NCBI GenBank assembly: GCA_900543975.1 | Contig: UQTI01000001.1 | Location: forward strand, 1 to 64,000 | Length of the DNA stretch: 64,000 nt | Direction: 5' to 3' | From: an uncultured Prevotella sp. | Lineage (GTDB): Bacteria; Bacteroidota; Bacteroidia; Bacteroidales; Bacteroidaceae | Shown: positions 51,522 to 59,812 of the stretch, one piece after another | Position numbering within the stretch: position 1 is the first letter of the stretch | Layout: each line of letters begins with the position of its first letter | The notes under the pieces: generated by a model | Database searches by the model: none | What the model was told of the DNA's origin: nothing | The model's input: the letters and a program-made list of their open reading frames with translations, nothing else | Program-made: the position numbers and the translations under genes

Positions 51522-53846
51522 ATGCGATTATTAATAATACTTATTACCATTTGCTTTTCGGCCTTTCGCGCCCAGGCCGACAATAAAACACTATATCAAC
51601 AGTTAGACTCTGTCATTGCTCATCGGGCCGACTATTATGTCCTTAAAGATAAGGAACTTAAAGACATTAAGCTTAGCGCCACCTACATAACCGACGGTGA
51701 GGAAAAGTTGCGCTTGTATGAAGAGTTGGTTTATGGCTATACGCCATTCATTTACGATTCGGCTATGGTGTATGTTCAAAAAGGAACACACCTGGCCCAG
51801 CAAACAAACAATCAGGTCTATTATAACACGTTTCAGATGCTCAAAGCCCGATTGTATGTTTTAAGAGGTTTTTATCTTGAGGCCAAACAGTGTCTTGAAC
51901 AGCTCAATATCCCGCCATCTGACACCAACCAAAATTATCTTTACAATTGTGCCCAATGCGCACTTTATTTTAACCTGAACGCTTATTGTGAGAACTCCGA
52001 GTTTAGTGAGCATTATAAAAAGCTCTTTAACGAGTATATTAATAAGGCTCTGTGTTATTATCCGAAGCGAGACGCACAGTATTATTATTTAAAAGGGATA
52101 CAGCTCTATTACTCGAATGGGTCTCTTCATGACATAAGCACCTATCTTAAGAAGACCATGAGCCTGTCAAAACCCAATAGCGACATGTATGGAATGTCGG
52201 CCTATATATTGTCGAAGGCTTATCGCAAGAATAAACAATTTGAGCTGCAAGAACGCTATCTGCTTCTTTCTGCCATGAGCGACGTGATGACATCTACCAA
52301 AGAGAGCATGTCTCTTCAAGATGTGGCCTTGCTGCTTTACAAAAACAATGATGTAGACAAAGCGCAAGAGTATATAAGCCTTTCATTAAAAGATGCCAAC
52401 GGGGTGAATAACCGCCTACGACGCGTTGATTTGTATAATAACTTTAACTTTATATTGTCTGCCTACGCAGATAAACTTGAACTGCAAGCCGTTTGGCATA
52501 AATCGGCGTTGGCTTGTATCACTGTGCTGTTGGGCGTGGTTGTCTTCATTATGGTTTATGTTAGGCGGAAAAACCGACTGCTGAAACAAAATGAGAAGAA
52601 ACTGAAAGCATTGACTGAACAGTTATACAATATTAATAGTCAACAGGCAAAGGATAATAAGGCTCTTACAAACTCGAATACCGAACTTACGAACTCGAAC
52701 ACCGAGTTAACGAACTCGAACACCGAGCTCTCAAAGACGAACACCGAGCTTACGAACTCGAACACCGAGCTCTCAAAAAAGAACACCGAGCTTACGAACT
52801 CGAACACCGAACTAACGAACTCGAACACTGAGCTCTCAAAAAAGAACACCGAGCTTACAAACTCGAACACCGAGCTAACGAACTCGAACACCGAGCTCTC
52901 AAAGACGAACACCGAGCTTACAAACTCGAACACTGAGCTAACGAACTCGAACACCGAGCTCTCAAAAAAGAACACCGAACTTACGAACTCGAACACCGAG
53001 CTCTCAAAAAAGAACACTGAGCTTACAAACTCGAACACAGAACTCTCAAAGACGAACACCGAGCTAACGAACTCGAACACTGATCTCTCAAAAAAGAACA
53101 CCGAGCTTTCAAAGACGAACACCGAGCTAACGAACTCGAACACCGAGCTAACGAACTCGAACACTGAGCTCTCAAAGACGAACACTAAGCTTTCAAAGAC
53201 GAACACTGAGCTCTCAAAGACGAACACCGAGCTCTCAAAGACGAACATTGAGCTCTCAGAGACGAACATCGAACTTACAAACTCGAACACCAAACTCTCA
53301 AAGACGAACAACGAGCTCTCAAAGACGAACACCGAGCTCTCAAAGACGAACACCGATCTTTCAAATACAAATACAGATCTTTCAAATACGAATACCGAAC
53401 TCTCAAACTCGAATGCAGAACTTGCAAATACCATTGCAAAGCGTGAGAATATGGCAAATGCTTATATTAATCTTTGCTATCAATATATTGAGAGATTAGA
53501 CAACTTGCGTAAGTTGGTTATCAGGAAAATCAAGGCCAATCAGCAACAGGAATTGTTGAGCATGCTTTCTTCGTCAAAACGTACTGTGGAAGCAAATCAA
53601 AATTTCTTCTTGCAGTTTGATAAAATATTCTTGTCGCTCTATCCTTCGTTTATAACAGAGCTGAACACCTTGCTCGTGCCCGAGGCACAAATACAGCTTC
53701 AAAACGAAGACGAACTCACCCCAAACTTGCGCGTAGCTGCCTTGATACGTTTGGGCATTACTGAAAGTGCAAAGATTGCGGGCATCTTGTCTTACTCGCC
53801 ACAAACGATATACACTATCGTTCTGCGCTTAAGAATAATGCTATAG
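51522..53846 (+). CDS. DUF6377-like membrane regulator with 36 tandem heptads, 774 aa
   Basis: Signal peptide (residues 1-19), TPR-like periplasmic helices (about 25-310: YLYNCAQCALYFNLNAYCEN, AQYYYLKGIQLYYSNGSLHD), one membrane helix (328-347, ACITVLLGVVVFIMVYVRRK), a cytoplasmic coiled coil, and a C-terminal domain ending in an HTH (LRVAALIRLGITESAKIAGILSYSPQTIYTIVLRLR). This is the plan of DUF6377/SusR-like regulators, normally around 540 aa. The excess is residues 386-637: 36 units of NTELTNS or NTELSKT/NTELSKK, each 21 bp (52677-53432). They would extend a coiled coil by about 37 nm. A TAATTTTG box is at 51469-51476. Confidence 0.85.
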   Translation: MRLLIILITICFSAFRAQADNKTLYQQLDSVIAHRADYYVLKDKELKDIKLSATYITDGEEKLRLYEELVYGYTPFIYDSAMVYVQKGTHLAQQTNNQVYYNTFQMLKARLYVLRGFYLEAKQCLEQLNIPPSDTNQNYLYNCAQCALYFNLNAYCENSEFSEHYKKLFNEYINKALCYYPKRDAQYYYLKGIQLYYSNGSLHDISTYLKKTMSLSKPNSDMYGMSAYILSKAYRKNKQFELQERYLLLSAMSDVMTSTKESMSLQDVALLLYKNNDVDKAQEYISLSLKDANGVNNRLRRVDLYNNFNFILSAYADKLELQAVWHKSALACITVLLGVVVFIMVYVRRKNRLLKQNEKKLKALTEQLYNINSQQAKDNKALTNSNTELTNSNTELTNSNTELSKTNTELTNSNTELSKKNTELTNSNTELTNSNTELSKKNTELTNSNTELTNSNTELSKTNTELTNSNTELTNSNTELSKKNTELTNSNTELSKKNTELTNSNTELSKTNTELTNSNTDLSKKNTELSKTNTELTNSNTELTNSNTELSKTNTKLSKTNTELSKTNTELSKTNIELSETNIELTNSNTKLSKTNNELSKTNTELSKTNTDLSNTNTDLSNTNTELSNSNAELANTIAKRENMANAYINLCYQYIERLDNLRKLVIRKIKANQQQELLSMLSSSKRTVEANQNFFLQFDKIFLSLYPSFITELNTLLVPEAQIQLQNEDELTPNLRVAALIRLGITESAKIAGILSYSPQTIYTIVLRLRIML
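52677..53432 (+). repeat. 21-bp coding minisatellite, 36 units
   Basis: Tandem units encode NTELTNS, NTELSKT or NTELSKK; the last few are more diverged (NTDLSNT, NAELANT). Two unit types alternate in blocks, which suggests expansion by unequal crossover or slippage. Every unit keeps the frame. Confidence 0.95.
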
Positions 53847-53933
53847 ATAAAAATCGCTTTGAAGAGAATCTGCAAAAATTATGTTTGGTTTATTAACGGT
53901 TCAATAGAGCAAAAAACTTGAGATAATGGGGGT

Positions 53934-54010
53934 GTGAAAGCAAGGCGATTATTGTTTGGAACAAACTAAAAATGGGCGAAAGCTTGGCTGTAGCCTTGCT
54001 TTCACCCATT
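53934..54010. terminator. mutually exclusive hairpins between convergent genes
   Basis: GTGAAAGCAAGGC (53934-53946) pairs with 53993-54005, but 53971-53983 (AATGGGCGAAAGC) pairs with 53998-54010 instead. Either could terminate the 51522 gene or, on the minus strand, the phosphoesterase gene. Confidence 0.6.
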
Positions 54011-54028
54011 TATCCACAAATTTTTTCC

Positions 54029-55894
54029 TTACAGCTTGCTCTCCAGCATCACGATGTCGCCATCGGTAGAGGTGGTGATGATGTGCTGCTTGTCGGCGGT
54101 GGTGACGGTGTTCACGAGCGAGTTGCCCACTTTGTAGGTCCATTTCAGAAGCCCTGTCTTGTCGTCAAGAGCCAGGATGAGCCCCTCCTTGGTGCTGCTG
54201 TAGACCGTGCCGTCGATGACAGGCATCATGGTCGACGCATGCTCGTAGCCGAAGCCACAGTTGGTAGCCCACAGCTCCAAAGGCTCTGCTGCCGTGGCCT
54301 TGTAGCACACGATGCTGTCTTGCATGGTCTTGGCGAAGATGCGCTGTCGGTCAGCCGACATGCCTATGCTCTCGCGCACCTTCGACTGGAACGTGCGCCA
54401 CAGCGTCTTGCCGTCCTTCAGGCCGATGGCTGTGAGGGCGCGTTGCGGGTCGGCAATGAAGATGGCCTCCTTGTTTGCCACGGGCCACACCTGTGCCGGC
54501 GAGTAGTGAAGACCGCCCTTCGGGTGCTTCCATGTCCACAGCAGCTTGCCGTCTTTCTTGCTGAGAGCGTAGAGGTTGCTGTCCCATGCGCCAAACACCA
54601 CCATGCCCTGTGTGAGCAAGGGCCGTGTCACGATGTAACCCTTCACGCCGTCAAAGGTCCAGCGCTCCTTGCCTGTGCGTGCGTCGATGGCGTGCATCTT
54701 GTGGTCGCTGCCGCCAATGAAGGCCGTCTTGCCGTCTGTAGCCACGGCGCCCATGACGGGCAGGTTGGTCGTGATCTGCCACAGCTCGCGCCCCGTGCGG
54801 GCATCAAGACCGTATATGCGGTCGCCCGTGGTGCCGAAGACCACGGTGCCGTTGATCACGGCTGGTGTGCCGACATTCTTCTTGTCAGCCAGGAAGTGCC
54901 AGCCCTCATGGCCCGTAGCCTTGTCGTAAGCTGTCATGCGGCCCGTCACGTCGCCCACGAACACGCTGTTCTTCCAGCACACGGCAGAGGCGTAGATGCT
55001 TCGTCCGCTCTTCACGCGCCATTTCTCGCCCACTTTGTCGGCATACTTGGTGTTGCAGCTGAAGTCGGGATATTCGTCTGCATGTCCCTGAGGGGCATAA
55101 TATTGCTTCTTCAGCGAGATGCCGCCCCAGGGACGAGGCTCCTCGCCGACGTTTTTCTCTGCCACGGTGAGCGAGTCGGCGGTAACATTCCACAGACTGT
55201 AGCCCACCTTGCCGTTGCCGTCCTTGAGGTTGGAGCGTGAGAGAAAGCCCGGAATGCCGTCATAGAAGAACGCCTTGTTGCGGTGGTAGTGGCCTCCGAT
55301 GAACGCCTTGACGTTAAGTTTTCTGAAGGCATCGGTCACCTCGTACCAGTTGTCGAGGTCGTCCTTGAGCATGGGGTAGTGGGTTGCAATGAACACCTTC
55401 TTGCCCTGGCCGTTTTTGCGCACCTCGTCGCAGACCCAACTGATGTCTTGTGGTGCCACATGGCCCAGCGCCATCTTGATGAACGGGCCCGAGGTGAAGC
55501 CGAGGAAGAGGGTGCCCTTGTGTTCAAACTCCATGCGTTCGCTGCCGAACAGCTGGCTAAACTTTGCCATGCCCGACTCGCTCCATGTCGTCTCGTGGTT
55601 GCCCGTGAGCACATAATATTTCTTGTTCAAAGCCTTCAGAGCAACGGCAAGCTGCTCCAGCGAGGCGTTGTCGCCGTTGTCGGCAAGGTCGCCCGTGATG
55701 AGCACAAAGTCGACATCGGGGTTCTTGTTGATGTCGGCAATGGTCATGTTGAGATACTCCAACGGCTTGGGGTCGTTGCTGTTGAGGTGAATGTCGGTTA
55801 CTTGTGCAAAGGTGAACGGCTCCTGTGCCCAGCCTTGAACGATGGCGAGGACGGCGAGCGCGATTGTCAGTAATAGATTTTTTGTCTTAATCAT
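54029..55894 (-). CDS. secreted metallophosphoesterase fused to a PQQ-type beta-propeller, 621 aa
   Basis: Signal peptide (MIKTKNLLLTIALAVLAIVQGWAQ), then a calcineurin-like phosphoesterase: VTDIHL (near 32), LITGDLADNG (near 64), LTGNHETTW (near 95), ATHYPM (near 170) and GGHYHRN (near 200) give the full two-metal site. From about residue 290 a PQQ-like propeller follows, with repeated blade motifs (GLDARTGRELWQ, AIDARTGKERWTF, ALSKKDGKLLWTW, ALDDKTGLLKWTY). Substrate is unknown; the propeller may bind partners at the cell surface. Its start is 26 bp after the stop of the 183-aa gene, so they form an operon. Confidence 0.92.
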   Translation of the reverse strand: MIKTKNLLLTIALAVLAIVQGWAQEPFTFAQVTDIHLNSNDPKPLEYLNMTIADINKNPDVDFVLITGDLADNGDNASLEQLAVALKALNKKYYVLTGNHETTWSESGMAKFSQLFGSERMEFEHKGTLFLGFTSGPFIKMALGHVAPQDISWVCDEVRKNGQGKKVFIATHYPMLKDDLDNWYEVTDAFRKLNVKAFIGGHYHRNKAFFYDGIPGFLSRSNLKDGNGKVGYSLWNVTADSLTVAEKNVGEEPRPWGGISLKKQYYAPQGHADEYPDFSCNTKYADKVGEKWRVKSGRSIYASAVCWKNSVFVGDVTGRMTAYDKATGHEGWHFLADKKNVGTPAVINGTVVFGTTGDRIYGLDARTGRELWQITTNLPVMGAVATDGKTAFIGGSDHKMHAIDARTGKERWTFDGVKGYIVTRPLLTQGMVVFGAWDSNLYALSKKDGKLLWTWKHPKGGLHYSPAQVWPVANKEAIFIADPQRALTAIGLKDGKTLWRTFQSKVRESIGMSADRQRIFAKTMQDSIVCYKATAAEPLELWATNCGFGYEHASTMMPVIDGTVYSSTKEGLILALDDKTGLLKWTYKVGNSLVNTVTTADKQHIITTSTDGDIVMLESKL

Positions 55895-55920
55895 GATTTT
55901 TTGGTTATTTGTTGTTTTTT

Positions 55921-56472
55921 TTACATTTTCGTCATGTGATAGCCCAACGCGTTAAGTTCCATGGCCACGCCCATGAGGTAGAGCTGATGGAGGGCGGCAA
56001 CATAGGTGCGGAAGGCTTCGGGCGTGCCTGGCTCAAGGTGCAGGTGCATGATGGCGTTGTAGGTTCGTGAGGCACACTCGGCCACGGTGTCGTTGACCTT
56101 GTGCTCAGCCTCGGGCGTGAGCAGGAGCACCTGACGAAGAATGTATTCGTCCATGTGGTCGAAATCGATGCGGTCGCGCAGATACTTGTACAGGTCCTCC
56201 ACCTTACTGTATAACGCCCAATCTTCATCCCAATATTTCGCCACGGCCATGCCGATATACATCATCCACCCGAGCGAGGCGGTGGGGTAGGCGGTAAACT
56301 CTCTCACGCCGTCGGGCATGTAGCTCTGTGCCAGCTTGGGCCACAGCTCCTCAAGGTCGGGAGCTTCGGGCAGGCGTTCATCCACTTGTCCTATAGACGT
56401 GAGGTAGCCGTGCAGGTCACGGCGAAACAGCTGTTCTGTCTTTTCGTTGTCGTATGTTGTCTTGTTGTCCAT
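55921..56472 (-). CDS. helical hypothetical protein, 183 aa
   Basis: Soluble, no signal peptide, almost wholly helical (EKTEQLFRRDLHGYLTSIG, YPTASLGWMMYIGMAVAKYW, DRIDFDHMDEYILRQVLLL). I believe it is a conserved Bacteroidales protein of unknown function but cannot name it. It lies directly upstream of the phosphoesterase gene (26-bp gap), which suggests a shared message but does not reveal a role for a cytoplasmic partner of a secreted enzyme. Promoter not clear in the AT-rich 227-bp gap to the next gene. Confidence 0.8.
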   Translation of the reverse strand: MDNKTTYDNEKTEQLFRRDLHGYLTSIGQVDERLPEAPDLEELWPKLAQSYMPDGVREFTAYPTASLGWMMYIGMAVAKYWDEDWALYSKVEDLYKYLRDRIDFDHMDEYILRQVLLLTPEAEHKVNDTVAECASRTYNAIMHLHLEPGTPEAFRTYVAALHQLYLMGVAMELNALGYHMTKM

Positions 56473-56699
56473 TTTCGCTATGTTTGTTGTTTGCAGTTGT
56501 GGTGAAAAGTTATGAGTTTTTCCAATTTTATGGCTAAATTACGAAAAATATGTCAATTGAGCAATTTATTGTAGGCAAATTGATTTATTTGCATTATCTT
56601 TGCATAACATAAGCTGCACCTTGGCATAACGTTCAAGCAAGCTTGACGTTCTGCTCTCGGTTTGCATTATTTGTTTTTCATTTTTTTGAGTCTTGATAT

Positions 56700-58553
56700 A
56701 TGTGGAACAGAATAAAATATCTTTTATCCTATTTTTTGCTGGTGTGGGGATTCTTCCTCATACAAAAGCCTGTGTTCATGGCCGTGAACGCATCTAAGAG
56801 TTATGCGCTGACCGACTATCTGAGCGTCATGTGGCATGGCGCCGGACTGGATGCCACTACCACGGGCTACCTCACCATCCTGCCGTTCCTGCTCACCGTG
56901 GTATCGGTGTGGTACCGGCATCTGCCGTTCCGCAAGGTCATGACGCCCTATTATGTCATCGTGATGCTCCTCATAAGTGCCATCTTCATTGGCGACATGT
57001 CGCTGTTCTCGTTCTGGGAGAGCAAGCTTGACGCGTCAATTTTTATCTATATCGACTCGCCGAAGAACGCCATGGCCAGCGTGTCGGGCGGTTACATAGC
57101 TGCACGCATAGGCATGATCGTAGGGCTGACTGCCGTGATGAGCGCCCTGCTGTGGCTCATCACCCCGAAGACTCTTGAAAAGATAAACATGATAGGTCAG
57201 CAGCTCGTTGCCACGTTGTGTGCTCTGCCCTTGGGCGCGTTGCTCTTTCTTGTTATAAGAGGAGGCTTCCGCGTGTCTACAGCCAATGTGGGCGATGCCT
57301 ATTTCAGCAATGACCAGTATCTGAACCTCTCGGCCATAAACCCGGCGTTCAACCTGTTTGCAAGCACAGAACGACAGGCACGCTATGAGGACGAATTCAA
57401 CTTTTATGACGAGCAGCGACGCGCACAGCTTATGAAGGGCCTGTATGACACCAACGACACCAACACCACACAGGTGCTCGAAACGCAGCGCCCCAACATC
57501 CTCGTGATCTTCATGGAGAGTTTCGGCGCCACGATGATTGAACGTCTTGGCGGCGAGAAGGGTGTGGCGCCCAACCTTGAGAGTCTGGCTGACAACGGCG
57601 TGTTCTTCTCGCGCATCTTCGCCAACAGCTTCCGCACAGACCGAGGCACCGTATGCACGTTCAGCGGCTTCCCCGGTTTGCCCACGCTGTCGCTCATGAA
57701 GGTGTCAAACCTCTGCCAGCAGTTGCCCAACATCGCAAACACGTTGGGACAGGCGGGCTATGAGACCGACTTTCTCTATGGCGGCGACATCAACTTCACC
57801 AACATGCAGGGCTATCTGCGTGCTGGAGGATTCCAAAAAATAACATCGCAGGACGATTTCTCCCTGACCGAGCGCAACTACAGCAAGTGGGGTGTGCCCG
57901 ACGGCATAACCTTCAACCATCTCTACGACATGCTCAAGGAACGCGAGAACAGCAAGAAACCGTGGTTCACAACGTTCCTCACGCTGAGCAGCCATGAGCC
58001 GTTTGAGGTGCCGTACAAGAAGTTTGAAGATGCCCATTTCAACGCCTTTGCCTACACCGACCATTGCATTGGCGAGTTTATAAGACGCTTCCGCAAGACC
58101 AAACAGTGGAAGAACACGCTTATCGTCCTGCTGCCCGACCACGGCATACCTTATCCTAAGGAGGGCGAGAGGTTCAGTCCGCGCTTCTTCCGCATACCGA
58201 TGATCTGGACGGGCGGTGCCGTGCGCCAGAAGATGACGGTTGAGAAAATCATGAACCAGACCGACCTTGCCGCCACGCTCTTGGCACAGCTCGGTCTAAA
58301 GCACGACAACTTCTTGTTCAGCCGTAACGTGCTGAGCGAGAGCTACACCTATCCGTTCGCGTTCTACAGTTTTGTCAACGGCTTCTGCTTTCTCGACAAC
58401 ACGGGCGTGAGCGTTTACGACAACGCCTCGAACAAGGTGTTCTTCAACGTGGCTCCCGAGGGCGACAGCGTGCGCGTGCAGAAGGGCAAGGCCATCTTGC
58501 AGACGCTCTACGACGAGGTGGGACAGATGAACAGTAAACGTTATAAAAAATAA
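56700..58553 (+). CDS. LTA synthase/phosphoglycerol transferase family sulfatase-fold membrane protein
   Basis: 617 aa. Five N-terminal membrane helices (residues about 8-27, 57-75, 82-104, 132-158, 166-190) precede a periplasmic sulfatase-fold domain from residue 255: ILVIFMESFGATMIERLGG (metal Glu), ANSFRTDRGTVCTFSGFPG (catalytic Thr near 317), TLSSHEPFEVP, and IVLLPDHGIPY (metal Asp/His). Such enzymes transfer phosphoglycerol or phosphoethanolamine onto envelope glycans or lipids; in Bacteroidetes, which lack teichoic acid, the acceptor is uncertain. TATCTTTG at 56595-56602 predicts a leader of about 95 nt. Monocistronic. Confidence 0.93.
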   Translation: MWNRIKYLLSYFLLVWGFFLIQKPVFMAVNASKSYALTDYLSVMWHGAGLDATTTGYLTILPFLLTVVSVWYRHLPFRKVMTPYYVIVMLLISAIFIGDMSLFSFWESKLDASIFIYIDSPKNAMASVSGGYIAARIGMIVGLTAVMSALLWLITPKTLEKINMIGQQLVATLCALPLGALLFLVIRGGFRVSTANVGDAYFSNDQYLNLSAINPAFNLFASTERQARYEDEFNFYDEQRRAQLMKGLYDTNDTNTTQVLETQRPNILVIFMESFGATMIERLGGEKGVAPNLESLADNGVFFSRIFANSFRTDRGTVCTFSGFPGLPTLSLMKVSNLCQQLPNIANTLGQAGYETDFLYGGDINFTNMQGYLRAGGFQKITSQDDFSLTERNYSKWGVPDGITFNHLYDMLKERENSKKPWFTTFLTLSSHEPFEVPYKKFEDAHFNAFAYTDHCIGEFIRRFRKTKQWKNTLIVLLPDHGIPYPKEGERFSPRFFRIPMIWTGGAVRQKMTVEKIMNQTDLAATLLAQLGLKHDNFLFSRNVLSESYTYPFAFYSFVNGFCFLDNTGVSVYDNASNKVFFNVAPEGDSVRVQKGKAILQTLYDEVGQMNSKRYKK

Positions 58554-58630
58554 GTTGGCTGTCATGCAAGATTTTTCTTTCGCTCACGTTTCGTTATAAA
58601 AAAATAAAGGAAAATTTTTTATAGACAGCA

Positions 58631-59212
58631 ATGACGATAAAACAAATAACGACATATCTGCTCATGGCTTTGGCTGTGCTCGTGACAGGCTGTAGCGATG
58701 AGGCACAAGAGAACGAGTGGCTTGGCGACCCGAATGCCACCACCTTGGTGGCACGATATGAGGGCGAGTGGAAGGTAGGCAATCATTATGCCGGCAAGGG
58801 CGAGGTGGGTGTCTACTCTACGGGCTTTGACCTCTCGACCGTCCCCTACGCTGCCATCTTGCGCATGGCCATGCCACACCGTAACGTGGAGTGTGATGCT
58901 GACAAGGGCTATGTGGTGCCTTACAACAACATTGGCTATTCGCAACACGCCGTCTACATGAAGCTTGGAGCAAGCCAATGGCTCACAAAGGCAACCGTTG
59001 ACGGAAAAACCTATTCGGCAATCTTGTATATGGCGCAGCCCTCGGGGCAGCAAACGGCTTATCCCAACGCCACGTTCTCGAAGGTGTCGGGCGTCTACAG
59101 CATGGTGTTTCCGCTGCTTAAGGTGGAGCTTCTTGGCAGCAAAGGAGAACTGTGTGAGACCGTGGATGCCGACTTGCAGATTACGTTTACAACAATAACA
59201 AAGAAAAAATGA
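58631..59212 (+). CDS. hypothetical lipoprotein of the sigma-factor operon, 193 aa
   Basis: MTIKQITTYLLMALAVLVTGC is a lipoprotein signal (Cys21). The mature part is beta-rich (GEWKVGNHYAGKGEVGVYSTG, YAAILRMAMPHRNVEC) and unlike any family I can name. It is followed after 24 bp by the ECF sigma gene in the same direction, so it may be a target or sensor in that system. Start chosen at the ATG 58631, which yields the proper lipobox. Confidence 0.8.
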   Translation: MTIKQITTYLLMALAVLVTGCSDEAQENEWLGDPNATTLVARYEGEWKVGNHYAGKGEVGVYSTGFDLSTVPYAAILRMAMPHRNVECDADKGYVVPYNNIGYSQHAVYMKLGASQWLTKATVDGKTYSAILYMAQPSGQQTAYPNATFSKVSGVYSMVFPLLKVELLGSKGELCETVDADLQITFTTITKKK

Positions 59213-59236
59213 TGTGGGTTTCGCGTGGCTCTAAAC

Positions 59237-59803
59237 ATGCGAAACTTTAATAACAAGGAGATTTTGGAAGCAGAAGAGCTGCTCGTAAGTAGGATAAAGG
59301 AGGGCGACCGCACAGCCATGCGCACGCTCTACGACCGCTATTCGGGATATGTCATGGCCGTTGCGCTGCGATATGTTCCGGACAGGGACGATGTGCAAGA
59401 TGTTGTGCAAGACAGCTTTGTCAAAATCTTCACATCAATAGGCTCTTTCTCTTACCGTGGCGAAGGGTCGCTTAAGGCGTGGATGGGGCGCATCGTGGCA
59501 AACATGTCGCTCGACTTTCTGCGGAAGAACAAGACGCTTAGCTTCACCTCCGATTTGCCAAACATTGCCGATGAGCCCGAGCCCGACATCGGCGGCGTGA
59601 GCGACGAGGCGCTCATGAGCATGATTGCGCGGCTTCCCGATGGCTACAGGGTGGTGCTTAACATGTTTGTGTTTGAGCAGATGAGCCACAAGGAGATAGC
59701 GCAACGGCTCGGGATAAAGGAGAACTCGTCGGCATCGCAATATTTTCACGCGAAGAAATTGCTCGGCAAGATGATTAACGATTACATTAAAAAGCAACAA
59801 TAA
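59237..59803 (+). CDS. ECF-type RNA polymerase sigma factor
   Basis: 188 aa. Region 2 is RYSGYVMAVALRYVPDRDDVQDVVQDSFVKIF (about 30-62) with the DxxQDxVQD core that contacts polymerase; region 4 is LPDGYRVVLNMFVFEQMSHKEIAQRLGI followed by the recognition helix SSASQYFHAKKLLGKM. I chose the ATG at 59237; a GTG four codons upstream is possible. The next gene starts 9 bp beyond the stop and looks like its membrane anti-sigma, a classic Bacteroidetes pairing. Its regulon cannot be read from this window. Confidence 0.95.
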   Translation: MRNFNNKEILEAEELLVSRIKEGDRTAMRTLYDRYSGYVMAVALRYVPDRDDVQDVVQDSFVKIFTSIGSFSYRGEGSLKAWMGRIVANMSLDFLRKNKTLSFTSDLPNIADEPEPDIGGVSDEALMSMIARLPDGYRVVLNMFVFEQMSHKEIAQRLGIKENSSASQYFHAKKLLGKMINDYIKKQQ

Positions 59804-59812
59804 GGCAACAAT

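Noticed and set aside
52640..53434. 264-codon antisense frame of SSVFVFE-type repeats
   Set aside because: It is the mirror of the 21-bp coding minisatellite in the regulator gene.
53972..55240. 422-codon plus-strand frame opposite the phosphoesterase gene
   Set aside because: Antisense to a protein with complete metal-site and propeller motifs.
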